A stretch of DNA of 64,000 nt from Epithemia pelagica. Lineage: Eukaryota; Bacillariophyta; Bacillariophyceae; Surirellales; Surirellaceae. The position numbers were made by a program, and so were the translations under genes. Of this stretch, positions 40,788 through 51,452 are shown piece after piece (the stretch's first letter is position 1; each line of letters begins with the position of its first letter). Location: contig OX337238.1 of assembly GCA_946965045.2 (NCBI GenBank), forward strand, positions 682,001 through 746,000, given 5' to 3'. The notes beneath the pieces were generated by a model that was not told where the DNA came from, searched no databases, and was given only the letters and a program-made list of their open reading frames with translations.

Positions 40788-41534
40788 TCAGTAACGGTTC
40801 TCGTTCAGCTGACGAACCGACTCTTCGACATCATATGACGGTGCCTGACTCAGATAGGCATCGACGGATTGAATGACTGCTTCGAGCAGTGTTTTCAATT
40901 CTCTGTCATCGTCTTCCCTCTGCCCCTTGACAAACTCCAATTCCGAGAGAAAGTTGTCCCAGGCTACCCAGGCATCGTTCCTGGCCCCATATTGGGCAGA
41001 CTGTTTCCGAGCACCAGGATCATCCTTCTCTTCCAGTTTGGGTCGATTCGGTCCATCGTATCCGTTTGTGTAGTAAACCAAAAAAGCATTCTGGTCAAGA
41101 AACCGTTGTTTGTAGGAAACTGGATGGGAGTATGCATCAAAGATGCGTTTGAAGTCCTGTTCCTTTGTGGGAATGGAAATACTGATCGTCGAGACTTTCT
41201 CTTGGTCCAGCTCGTTCCGAATGATGCCCAATTCTTGCCGTAACCGAACAATTGGTCGCAGCGCCTCCACTGTCCCAGTTCCACTCAGGTCGGCCCCATT
41301 GGACTCCGGCAAATTCCGAGTCAGTGTGATGGTCGTCGAGGAGAGAACGGAGACGAGCGTTTCACGTCGACTAACGACAACATGAGAAAGGCAGTTGCCC
41401 CATAAGTTATTATTAGTCCTCTCAAACACGATCCACGCAAGAAGAAAGCGCTTAACGTCTAAGCCCATGGGATGGCCCCCTTCTAGAAAACCTGTTCCTC
41501 TTCTGCTTCCTGTCTTACTCCCGGCAACTGGCAA
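40788..41534 (-). CDS. Hypothetical protein, possibly organelle-targeted
   Basis: A 248-residue frame. ATG 41468 (MGLDVKRFLLAWIVFE) opens a hydrophobic stretch that could be a signal anchor or targeting sequence and is an alternative start. The mature part is helical with VEALRPIVRLRQELGIIRNE, then FLDQNAFLVYYTNGYDGPNR and ARNDAWVAWDNFLSELEF, reminiscent in style of small thylakoid-lumen helical-bundle proteins, but I cannot name a family. A 5' exon could be missing. Confidence 0.55.
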   Translation of the reverse strand: MPVAGSKTGSRRGTGFLEGGHPMGLDVKRFLLAWIVFERTNNNLWGNCLSHVVVSRRETLVSVLSSTTITLTRNLPESNGADLSGTGTVEALRPIVRLRQELGIIRNELDQEKVSTISISIPTKEQDFKRIFDAYSHPVSYKQRFLDQNAFLVYYTNGYDGPNRPKLEEKDDPGARKQSAQYGARNDAWVAWDNFLSELEFVKGQREDDDRELKTLLEAVIQSVDAYLSQAPSYDVEESVRQLNENRY

Positions 41535-42184
41535 GGAACAAACACTCCTGTGTTCTTGTCACGTAACAAAGCAGCATGAATCTTACAATGAACTATGAAT
41601 CGTACCTATTTAGTTTCGCTACGGACTACGGACCTCCGACGAACGTATGGCTACCGCAGGTGTACTGGTAGGTAGGTACGGATATGGATTATGGATCCTC
41701 CGGCGGCAGGAAGTGTGAACGAGAAGGAGGAGGGCAATATTCATGTTGTCAGTGTTCCTTGGTGAAGTACAACCTATGAGTACTCTTATAAAAGGCATCA
41801 TATCATTTATTTGAATAGCCCATGTGCCCATAGCCCATAGCCATAGCCCCTTGCCTCTTGCCGAAAGCTCGGCTAGTCATGCTAGCATTGACACAGAAAG
41901 CTTTATGTCCCATAGTAGTAGTATCCTCCACCTCCTCAAATTTCTCCCCATATTGTCTCCCCATGGCATGCCAAATCTACCTAAGTCCATCATTTCCTTC
42001 ATGATAGAATAGAGAAAAGCTACTGTCGTAGTACCGCCTTGAGGGTATCTTGTTGACAAGGATGTCTCGTCTGCTGGCTTTGTCTGGTATTGGATACCTC
42101 TTTTCATTCCGAGAGAGAAAGAATCGAGAGTAAGCTATACATAGTTATCCATTATTGCAAAAGTGAACAAAGATTCCCCCTGAA
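41535..42184. other. Spacer with simple-sequence tracts
   Basis: Contains a CCCATAGCC-type short tandem (about 41820-41850) and no supported gene. Confidence 0.5.
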
Positions 42185-43082
42185 TCAATCTTGTTCCGTA
42201 GGTTCGTGTATCCTCAAGGCGTAAATCTGCAACTCAGGATCAACCAAAGTGAAGCGCGACAGGCCCTGTTCACATTCCTCAGACTCGGGGAATGGTGTGG
42301 GCTCGAGCAAGGCTGGATCCCACCCGATTTCTTTGCAAGCGACTTTGTCAAATGATCCGTCGTCCGCCAGCAGCATGTCAAAGTGATTTGAGGATAGGTT
42401 GTGTTTGGGTGAATATCTTGGGGAACTGGGAGGAGAAACGACAGGGGTTTGGCCATTGTTATTCCCCTCATCCGGTTGATCAGATTGATCTTTGTCAGTT
42501 GCACCACTGGTGCTCCTGTCGTCCTCATCAGAAGAAGCTAGGGGCTTTTCTGCGACAGTCTTGTCTTCCACATACTTCGATCCAGAGCTAAGACGAGTTT
42601 TCGATCGGGAAATTTGCTTGACCAGCGACGGTGACCCTTTCACAAAATCTCGATGGTAGTATGATCCTTTATCTTTCCCGTTCTCCACGCACGAAAAACC
42701 GTATTGCTTTAGCTGTCGTACAAAGCCCTCAAAAGTTTTGACAAGAAAGAACCTGTTGATGACAAGACAAATGGTGAGTCTTACAGAGATCGACATCAAT
42801 CTAAATGATAAGTCTTTTCGGTGGAGCTTACCGTGGCAAGACCATTTCAGCGAAGTCTTTTGGTTTGTGAACCTGAAACGATCGACCGTGATTCTGCCAA
42901 CAAATCACATGGTCCATCCCATCATCTTCCATAGCAGTCAAGCATTCATAGAGACTCCATGGAAACGTAGACTGTGTTTGGCAGACTGAGGTTGTATTCT
43001 TTGCCATCTCGCATTGCGTTGCCATTGTTTCGTTGTAATTCATCGTGTGGCGATTTGTTTGTCTTGGTTTCGCGTTTTCCAA
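42185..43082 (-). CDS. Heat-shock-factor-type transcription factor
   Basis: Two exons, 43082-42832 and 42752-42185, with a 79-bp GT-AG intron, giving 272 residues. The join recreates the HSF DNA-binding domain: FPWSLYECLTAMEDDG, then VICWQNHGRSFQVHKPKDFA and EMVLPR|FFLVKTFEGFVRQL, then KQYGFSCVENGKDKGSYYH. The FVRQLKQYGF helix is the DNA-recognition helix. No leucine-zipper heptads are obvious after it, only a Ser/Asp-rich tail with a PPSSPRYSP stretch, so it is a short member of the family. HSF-type factors are greatly expanded in diatoms. The conserved intron position inside the domain supports the model. Confidence 0.88.
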
Positions 43083-44873
43083 TTTTGTGCCTGAGAATAG
43101 AGACGATCGCCCATCTCACTTTTCGCTTCTCTTTTGCCTCACATTTTTGGTTCCGCTTTCAGAAGTGTCATTTCCAGTGTATCCCCAATTCGCAATACGC
43201 AACATCATGGGCAACACAAAAACGCAATATCAATTAGAAGGATGAATCAGATGGGGGAAGAAACAAGAAACAAGACACTCCGTACTTTAATCCAGTCAGA
43301 AGACACACCCAGAAAATATATAAGCCCTATTTTGGATTTATTGGCCGACCTTTTGGACTTTCATCTCCATTCTCCATCATCCATCATCCATCCATCCCTT
43401 TAACCATTCCAAATTACCCACACCCACCTCCCTCTCTGCCACCTCCTCTTCGCATCATTTCAAATTTCATTTTAGATTTGCGCTTATCCAAGACGTTCAA
43501 ACAGCGCAATTCGAGACAATAGAAGTGTCTCCAATTGACATACATCGAGAGAAATGCACGAGAGGAGTACTCCTATTCTTATAGGAGTAGCGGCCTAGCT
43601 TCCAATGCTAGAGAGTAAGAGAAAAGAGAAGCGCTGAATGTGATGATCAGCATGGAGTAGCTGGCCCTACTTGGTTTCGCATGGGAGATGGGAGATGGGA
43701 GATAGGTAGTAGTGTATTGCTTTCTTTTTCCTTGTTCTTTTCTCTTCTTGCTTCTTGGTTCTAGCACGATGTCTCCCGGACTGATGAGGACTGATGAGGA
43801 CTGAGGTCACTGAGGACTGAGGATACATGATACTTGTACTCTTAGATACATCACATCATACCTGACTCATACTAGTTAGTTCTCTTGTGATTTCTTATTG
43901 TATGCTTTGAGATTGGATAGCCCCAAGAGGAACAAGGATTTGGCGTTCGGCGTCCCACTCCCTCACATCATCATCTTTATTATTATTCATCTGTTTTCTT
44001 GCCCTCTCTTCTACTCTCTAGTCTCTACTAGCGGTAGGTAGTAGGTACTCCTACTAGTAGGTAGGTTCTGCCTTCTGCTGCCTCGCTCTCGCTGCCTGAA
44101 GCCTTGCTTTTGCTGATGTCAAAGAGTAACGAGTAATGAAAACGAAGCAGGTTAACCAGTAAAACCAGTGAAAATGACATGAATAATTATTGTGGGTTTA
44201 CTTCGATGTGTCATGTGTCGCTCGTCGCTCTTCGGGGGGACAAGGGTAGTGGGTAGCAATTGGGCCTACTCTACTAGGTAGTCTACTAGGAGTAGTCTAC
44301 TCTAGCTAGAGATGAATGATTCATGTGCGCTACGCCTACGCGCTACCGCTACCCCTTCTTCTTGTACTTCTAGATCTCTAGGGAGACCCCTCTCGGAACT
44401 AGATGTCGTCACGTCTCACCCTCCTATTTGCAGAATCTCCAGGAGATGGATCTTCTGTTTCCACTTTCCACCTTGGTGGTGGGTCACGGCGAAATAGTTC
44501 GTGTCGGCTTTTCGCTCGCATATTCGCTAGAGCCGAGCATGAAACATGAAACGCTTCATTTAGGCTCCTACCTCCTACTCTAAACCAAGGCGCTCTAGGC
44601 AATGGAACGCCCGTGGAAGTATGAGACATTTTCGCATGTTAAGCTGCTTCTTTAGTCCAGCATTATCGGGAGCTCCTCCCGTTGTGGCTGTGGCACACTT
44701 GTCAAAATAGGCCATATGCTGCTTGGAGTATCTGCTGTCGGAAAGCCATCAACGTATAGTATATACTTTGCCTTCTCCAGAGAACCGCACCCCCAACTAC
44801 CCTTTCATGTTTCCCAGTAATCTACCTCGTCATCCAAGTAAAACATAATCCAACATAGTATCTTGTTTCGACC
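43083..44873. other. Gene-free spacer with several microsatellites
   Basis: Short tandems are seen at 43370-43400 (CATC-type), 43680-43706 (GGGAGATG), 43778-43820 (GACTGATGAG and GACTGAGG) and 44020-44070 (TAGTAGGTA-type). No frame shows domain features. An ATAAA-type AT-rich patch near 43310-43340 may be promoter or terminator sequence. Confidence 0.55.
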
Positions 44874-46442
44874 TCAACATTTGGTTTCTGTGGATATCAC
44901 TTGACGTTGATACAGTGGCGTCTCAATCATGTACTTCCAAAACTGCACTCTTTCAACTTGGCTCATACGGTGCACTGTATCTACGCCCTGTTGTAGCAAG
45001 TCGTGCACTGTTGAGTTTGTTCCGCTATCATGTAAGAAATGAATCCGAGCCAAATGGAAGCCGTACCCCACGGCAGTTTCCACCAAGCTTGGACTGTTCT
45101 TTTTTGAGGCGTCCCTCGAGTCTGTTAAAGGCATAGGATGACGGGTTTCTTTTTCGTCCTTTTCTTGACTTTCGTCAAAGAGTCTCTGGAATTCGGGACC
45201 GCCAATACTTTTAATAGCTTGTTCAAAGATCGCTCCAGGCAAATTCTTGTACTTGCGACTTCCCGTCGAATGTCTTTCACTACATTCCGAAACTATTCTC
45301 TGTACAGTGGCGTATGTCTCCAGAGTGGAATCGTGACCTTTCAGATACTCCAGAAATCTATGAATTGGCGCCATTTGTGGGGCGTCAGGTCCAATAACGG
45401 TGGGAAGGACCTTGATTCGTTTATTTTGTTGTCGTAGTCCTTGTTCTTCTCCCAAGTCTGTCTCTTTTCTTTTCCTGTTGTCGCAGGTGGTGTCCCGCAT
45501 TGATGGATCAGGCGATATACACTGTACAGTAGCGTTCCCTGTTTGGTACTGGCTTCTCGATTGTTGTTTAGGAAGCGGCTGTGGACCATCGTCATCAGAT
45601 TGTGAGGTTGCGGGGACCGTGGTCTTTACTGTGTCTTCCATGGAACCAAGATCACTTGTGGAATGAGCAAGCAATGAATCGGATTGGTCGACAACCACGT
45701 GACAAAATTCTTTTGAATCAATGTCGTCCCCATCGCCTTGATTGGAATCCGCAACAGGTGCTCCACTTGCTTGCCAAAACTGGAGGGGTATGGGCTCAAA
45801 CACATCATCGCTGTTGCCGATAGTATTCGTCTCTGTGTTGCAGCCTTCGTTCTGACTCGATGTTTGCTTATAGTAATCCCATAAGCTTTCCATGAGGTTT
45901 CCGATTGGAGGGGATGCTTCGGACGAAAGACTTTGAGTGTCTGACACTTTTTCTTCTTCTGGTTCTTGATGTGGTCGAAAAATGGACGCCGCAACTTCTG
46001 TGGGAGTACGCGCGAGACATTCATGTTCCGCATCGTCGTCATCTTCGACAAAGAGTCGAGTGATGTGCTTTGACTTGGATCCTTCTTCCTTCGCAACACT
46101 TTTTATATCGGGAGTTTGTGGGGTGCTCCAGTCCTCGAATTGCTGTTTTGTGAGGATGGGATCATCGTCGCTGTCATCGTCAAACGAAAAAGACGTCAGA
46201 CGGGACGACTCAAGTGCAGTGTCCATCTCTGGCAGCCGCTGTTCGCAGTTTGATGCCGAAAGCTCAGACATGCTGATTGTGGGGAGACCTGGAGCCTTTT
46301 CCATGGAGCAGTTGGTGATGGTTGTCACTCTCGTCCCGCACTTTTTTTGTTTTGTGTGACCGTTTCTGGAAACTGAAAACTGATTCCGATTGGATGGGTT
46401 CTGAAAATTATGTGGGAGCGACGTTATCACGAGATGCGCCAA
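44874..46442 (-). CDS. Hypothetical acidic protein
   Basis: A 522-residue frame, rich in Ser, Asp, Glu and Gln, mostly disordered. ATG 46304 (MEKAPGLPTISM) is a reasonable alternative start. The C-terminal third looks folded (MAPIHRFLEYLKGHDSTLE, then YATVQRIVSECSERHSTGSR, YGFHLARIHFLHDSG and VERVQFWKYMIETPLYQR), but I do not recognise the domain. A basic KRKETDLG and KRIKVL region near residue 325 could be a nuclear signal. Confidence 0.6.
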   Translation of the reverse strand: MAHLVITSLPHNFQNPSNRNQFSVSRNGHTKQKKCGTRVTTITNCSMEKAPGLPTISMSELSASNCEQRLPEMDTALESSRLTSFSFDDDSDDDPILTKQQFEDWSTPQTPDIKSVAKEEGSKSKHITRLFVEDDDDAEHECLARTPTEVAASIFRPHQEPEEEKVSDTQSLSSEASPPIGNLMESLWDYYKQTSSQNEGCNTETNTIGNSDDVFEPIPLQFWQASGAPVADSNQGDGDDIDSKEFCHVVVDQSDSLLAHSTSDLGSMEDTVKTTVPATSQSDDDGPQPLPKQQSRSQYQTGNATVQCISPDPSMRDTTCDNRKRKETDLGEEQGLRQQNKRIKVLPTVIGPDAPQMAPIHRFLEYLKGHDSTLETYATVQRIVSECSERHSTGSRKYKNLPGAIFEQAIKSIGGPEFQRLFDESQEKDEKETRHPMPLTDSRDASKKNSPSLVETAVGYGFHLARIHFLHDSGTNSTVHDLLQQGVDTVHRMSQVERVQFWKYMIETPLYQRQVISTETKC

Positions 46443-48288
46443 CTGCTCTCGTCCAACGGCACATAGGGAGCATATCTAAAGATGTGCGCCGGCCCAACTC
46501 ACTCCCAAAGAATATTACCAAACCTTCGAAATAAGTGTAATGTACCGCTACTTATGAATCCATAGTGGGCTTAAACCATAGTGTGTGACAAAGACTAAAT
46601 CTGAACGAGCTGCGCAAAGACGGTCTTCTTATGAGCGCGCGAAACACTTGCGCGGATTCAATTCGATCGGTTTGGTTTTCGTTCCCAAGTTCCAACTCTA
46701 GTTGGCACGTGCACTACCTAAACTTTAAAATCAACTCTCAAACCTCTCTTTAGAAAGAGTCAATTGTAAAGTCGATCCCAACTCCCAACAACAGCACGAC
46801 AGAGCACCTACTCCTAATTCTCTACCAAGGTACTCCCGGAAAGGAAACGTTGGTGGTAGAAGGAACCAAGCCAAGAATAAGGAAGTTCTTGTGCGAGAAG
46901 GAAGTAGGGACCCAAGACCCAAGCCGTGGAAGTAGAGAAGCTACTCCTATTGATAGACTTGAGACTTGAGACATGGATACACATCAAAGAGATCATACAA
47001 AGGAGACAAATATGCACATACGGGAGTACATACTTTTCATCGAGCACTTCTTTCTACCTACGGTAGGATAGTGTGTTGGATGTTTTGACGTTTGGTTGGA
47101 TGTCTTGGAGTTGGATGCTCTCATGGTTCATCGCGCACGAGCAGCGCACGTGCGATCAGACAAACAAAAATGAGTCCTGAATATTTTGGTTATGCCCTAT
47201 ACAACTCGCAGCTCCCCCAAACCGAATCGTCCCCCAAAAGTTGATAAAACGCACAACGGCCCACTTTTACAAGACTGAAATTTCCACGCCGACCGAGCTA
47301 ACTTTTGGATCAATCACAACCATTATCAGCGGGAAGCGGGAAGCCGAACCCACGACGGATCCTGGGATTGCAAAATTGGAGTGATTGGCGTTGACGGTTG
47401 GCGGTCTTTGCCAAAACACGCAGGCTTCATAGATGGACATTGCGATTTAATTTTTGGATCACATGAGAGGTTTACTGCTCAACGAGATGAAGTTGGAGTT
47501 GGTTCGATCTGGGATCATAGGTCTTTAATCAATCGACAAACGCGCTCTCACCGGTGCGCAACAAAAACAAAGACTCATGATACTTCTTCCCGCAGGACTG
47601 CACGTTGCGTGTCCTGTTCAGCTCTTAAGTTCCCTACAACAGTGACCTTCGCTTGAGCCAAAGATCTTTGGTTGTCAAGTTTCGGCGTCAATCGTCGCGA
47701 GAGCCGAAGCCCCCGTTCGGTTCTTCCCTATCGCAACGCCTTCTTTAATGTTGACACTGCGTCTCCTCGCGTCGGGGGGCAATGGAAATGTTGATCCGTA
47801 CTGATGGAAATTTCATCCGACGAACTATCCGCATTGAGCTTTGCTGCAAAGGTATTATTTATTATACTCAATTAGGGTCAGACCAGGGTCTTGATTCAGT
47901 GGAAAGTTGGGAAGGTCGTCAAGCACGGGGTTTCAGTAGCATACCGGACTAGAGAATTCGAAATAGAAGATCGAAAAAAGGCAATTGATTGTTTCGGACT
48001 ACGTGTATTGGGCACGTCCTTCCTATTACTGCAAAATCGTAGCCTTCATCCAACAGTGACTCGTCTTCTTGACGCTCGAGCAGTTCTTTTGGAACTCATG
48101 TGAAGACGCTGTTCAAATGTGGCATGATGGTAGCTTGTGCACATAGTCTGCCTCGAAGTTTTCGGTTGCTTTTCGGCACAAAAATGAGGTGTGACGATCC
48201 CTACTAAGGTTAGGGTTTAAGGCAAAAGATACGAGATTTGCCTACATATATCGCACAAATCTTTTTTGGGTGTTGCACCAGAATCATC
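46443..48288. other. Spacer with no supported gene
   Basis: Short frames only (for example 47381-47656, 47891-48103). None has domain features or good coding character. The last about 100 bp is the promoter of the seleno-PDI gene. Confidence 0.5.
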
Positions 48289-49116
48289 ATGTTGGTCCGA
48301 TCTCTGTTGTTCACAATCGTCTTATCGGTGGTTCTCGCCAGTAACCCGTACTCGTCGAACGTTGTGGAATTGACGGGCCGCAACTGGCGTCAAGAAGTCG
48401 AAGAGTCACCCCACGGCGTTTTGGTGAATATTTGTCGACAGGGCTGAGGCTACTGTCAGCGGCTCCAACCGGAATGGGAACGGTTGGCTGCCGCCGTCAA
48501 GGGAACCATCAAGATAGCCTATTGGGATACCGAACAAGCGTCACGGCGTCCGACGCTGTTGGGAGAAATCCAGGGCACACCGACGATTCGATTTTACAAA
48601 CCCAAACCGAAACAGGGTCCGAGTAACACCAAGAAAATTGTACAAGATTATCAGTACGAGCGGAAAGCTACCGAGATCAAAAAGTGGTTGGACAATCAAA
48701 TGCCATCCTTTGTAGAAGCGATTCGGGGAACGGCAGGTTTGACCAAGTTTCGTGAAAAGGCGGAACGCAACGGCTTGCCGCAAGTCCTTCTCTTTACCTC
48801 CAAGGCCAACACTTCGCCATTGACGAAATACCTGAGTACCGAATTTCGTCGACGACTGCTTTTGGGGGAAATCTATCCAACCAAGACGAATCAAGAGCTA
48901 TTGAAGGAATATGATTTGGTGGAGAACGAAAATTTGCCCGCCTTGTTTGTCATTCCGGTGAACGGAACCGAGCCGGTGCGGTACGAAGGAGAGGGCTTCA
49001 ATCGCATGAAGTTGCACAACTTCTTGGCCACGCATGCCCTCAAGACACCGGTGGCTCCCAAGAAGAAGGAAGAAAAGGAAGAAACAAAAGAAAAACCTGT
49101 CCACACCGAGTTGTAG
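48289..49116 (+). CDS. Putative selenoprotein: ER protein-disulfide-isomerase-like, Sec at in-frame TGA
   Basis: One frame from ATG 48289 to TAG 49116 (276 codons) is interrupted only by TGA at 48445-48447. Reading it as selenocysteine gives 275 residues with Sec at 53 in the motif G-U-G-Y-C, aligned with the WCGHC site of protein disulfide isomerases. The frame is the same on both sides, and thioredoxin-fold features flank it: VEL, then HGVLVNICRQG before, and QRLQPEWERLAAAVKGTIKI after, then the cis-Pro loop GTPTIRFY. A signal peptide (MLVRSLLFTIVLSVVLAS) and a C-terminal HTEL (KDEL-like retrieval signal) after a charged tail place it in the ER lumen. A second thioredoxin-like domain without a redox pair follows (LPQVLLFTSK, then LPALFVIPVNG). 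I could not find a convincing SECIS element by eye. The alternative is a nonsense-mutated gene. Confidence 0.8.
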
Positions 49117-49893
49117 GAGTCTGGTAACGTGGAGCATTCAATATGAGTGTCGGAATGACGGACTTATCAAGTCCCGAACTAGTTGTGCAAGTCATGCTGG
49201 TGTTTCCCTTGCGTCCAACATGTCGCACGATGTTGATCACTCGTTGGAAGAATCTGCGTGAAAGGCTGCTATCGCGAAGTATAAATAGAGAAATAGTAAT
49301 CATGACTTGTTTCTGCGAGTCCCCGCTATGCTCTTCTTGATTGAACGTTTCTTGTCCTTGTTCTTCACGTGTATTTTGCGCTTCTCACTACACTCTTCGA
49401 TCCGTTTTTTCACAAAATGTTGGATGAGCAGCTGAACAAATGTAAAGGGAGTATGACGGACAAGTACCATAGTCCGAGCGATGTGGTGGCGTTGGCATGT
49501 GGTGGTATTGATAGCTGGGGATGCGCTGGAACCACCAGTAGGAGATCCACAAGATCTCCGTATTTATACAAAGCAAAGAGCAATCGCTTTGTCTGCATCG
49601 TCTTTCGAGGCCGGGGTGACGGATCGAAGATCCTCAAGGTGAACAAGTCGGTCGAAACGACTACGAATTCAATGGCGCGTACAATGGGAAAAGGACCTAG
49701 ATAGTGCCCACTAAAGCGGGCGCTCTGTGGTGAAAAGCTCGGCGGCTGGCCAATACTGTATCTTTCATCAAGATATCCTCACAAAGTTCACTCTCTAATA
49801 ATGTATCTATGAAATCTTTTGAATCCAACCAGACGTTGGAGTATCCTGGAAGGTGTTTGTCTTTACGCGGTTCCGAAAGAGCCATGATCACCG
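49117..49893. other. 3' region of the seleno-PDI gene; SECIS expected here
   Basis: No gene is supported. If the TGA is recoded, a SECIS stem-loop should lie here. Small hairpins exist (GGACTT/AAGTCC near 49160-49175; CGGAC/GTCCG near 49456-49476), but neither has the full ATGA...AA...TGA quartet geometry. Confidence 0.4.
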
Positions 49894-50961
49894 TTACTTT
49901 TGTTGTCTCTTTTGTTGTTGTTGTCGTTGTTCTTCCTGCACGGAAATGAGCAATTTCCGTTCTTCCTCGGTAAGATTATCACCCAATGTATATACCTGTT
50001 GCAAGCCGTTGAACTCCTCTTGCCAGGCATTCAAGCCAAATCGGGGATTGTCCAACAATCCTTCAATAAACATATTGGAACACGTAATGGCATCGTAGAC
50101 CGGCAGGCCCGTCGCATGACGAATGTCGTCCGAAAAGGGTGGCAACTGGGTACATTCCAACAAAAAGGCTCGCACGTGCGGATTCTCCTGAACCACGCGT
50201 TGCGCCAATGCCACAATCCCCGGTCGGACGCGTTCCAAATCCAATTGTGCCGCCACCGCTACGGCCTCAAAACCAGGCACGTCCTGACAACCGACCATTT
50301 CAAATCGTTTGCTGTCACACCGAATGCCACATTCTTCCTGGATCAAGTCGTACATGGGTTCCAACGACTGCAGATCGGCGGTAAAAATGGCAATTTGTTC
50401 TCGTTTCGAATAGGCCGAGACAATACTGGGTAGCTGTACCAAACTGCTCATAAAGACTGGTTTATCCGTGTGTTGTCGAGCCAAATCTTGAAACCAAAAC
50501 ATAAAGCCACAATCACCCGTAATGGCCGAAACACCCTGTGTCTGGTCCAGCCACACGACGGCATCAATAAAGGCTTTGCGAACGGCTGGCGTCAACTGTC
50601 CAGACTGACACATTTCAAAAGTGAGTCCAGGGACAGCCCGATAAAAGACACCATAGTTGAAACTGTCGGGTGAATCAATATCACCGGGAGCGGGTGGATA
50701 ATTGTAATCCAAGCGAATGACACCCAAGGTCGCATGCGCCCTTAAGGCACGAGCGCGAGGGGAGTCTACGACGGCCTTGAACAAGAGCTTTCGAACATTG
50801 AATCGTTGTAGGATTCGAAAGAGTTGATTGGTATCCCCACTCGTGTTGTTGTTGCTGGTTGGTGCACTGTGGTTGGACGTGGTGGTCGACGTGGGTCGGT
50901 GGTTGTTGCCCGAGTCTGTACTTTGAGAGCATCCCATCCTTCCAGAAAAATGGGAATCCAC
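49894..50961 (-). CDS. Asp/Glu racemase-superfamily protein with myristoylation-type N-terminus
   Basis: An intron-less frame of 355 residues. The likely start is ATG 50937, giving MGCSQS, a typical N-myristoylation plus palmitoylation signal, followed by an Asn/Ser/Thr linker. The body follows the Asp/Glu/hydantoin racemase fold: GVIRLDYNYPPAPGDIDSP, GVSAITGDCGFMFWFQ with the first catalytic-type cysteine, AIFTADLQSLEPM, AFLLECTQLPPFSDDI with the second cysteine, and TGLPVYDAITCSNMF. The presence of both cysteines suggests an active racemase/isomerase or decarboxylase-type enzyme, but the substrate cannot be read. A Gln/Arg-rich tail ends the protein. The predicted lipid anchor on such an enzyme is unusual. 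Confidence 0.82.
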   Translation of the reverse strand: MDSHFSGRMGCSQSTDSGNNHRPTSTTTSNHSAPTSNNNTSGDTNQLFRILQRFNVRKLLFKAVVDSPRARALRAHATLGVIRLDYNYPPAPGDIDSPDSFNYGVFYRAVPGLTFEMCQSGQLTPAVRKAFIDAVVWLDQTQGVSAITGDCGFMFWFQDLARQHTDKPVFMSSLVQLPSIVSAYSKREQIAIFTADLQSLEPMYDLIQEECGIRCDSKRFEMVGCQDVPGFEAVAVAAQLDLERVRPGIVALAQRVVQENPHVRAFLLECTQLPPFSDDIRHATGLPVYDAITCSNMFIEGLLDNPRFGLNAWQEEFNGLQQVYTLGDNLTEEERKLLISVQEEQRQQQQKRQQK

Positions 50962-51452
50962 AACAGTCTATTGTAATGAGAAGAGTCGTAGGTCGTAGCT
51001 TCAGTCTTTTGTATCTTTGTTTACTGGATGCACACAAACAAGGGGATGCGTCGCATTGCTTTGTTCCAAGATATTTTGGTTGAAGAAAGATGAGGGTATC
51101 TTTGTTTCTCCAGACTCCCCTATCACACGTACAGACTTCCGTAGCGTTGGTAGATCGGTCCCGTGTGGCAAGTTGCAGATGGCGGATTTTCCCAACCTTA
51201 ATAGCGATCGAAACGCGAATTCCGATAACGACACAGCTCCGCACCACGCGAAGATACAGGCAACTTGCGTCATCCCTTCTTTTCCATCAAACTGCAAACA
51301 AAACAACGACGAAGAAGGTGTTGACTAGGTAGACAACAACGAGAGGCCCTTGGTATCCAATCATTCATTCCATCCAACAAGACGTGGTGTGTGTTGCTTC
51401 CTTTGCTCCCCTCCTCTTGACAGACAGACAGCATACCACAAACAGCCCTCCT

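Noticed and set aside
49302-49345. Candidate SECIS: ATGA, CCCC loop, TGAT
   Set aside because: The two arms between ATGA and TGAT do not pair.
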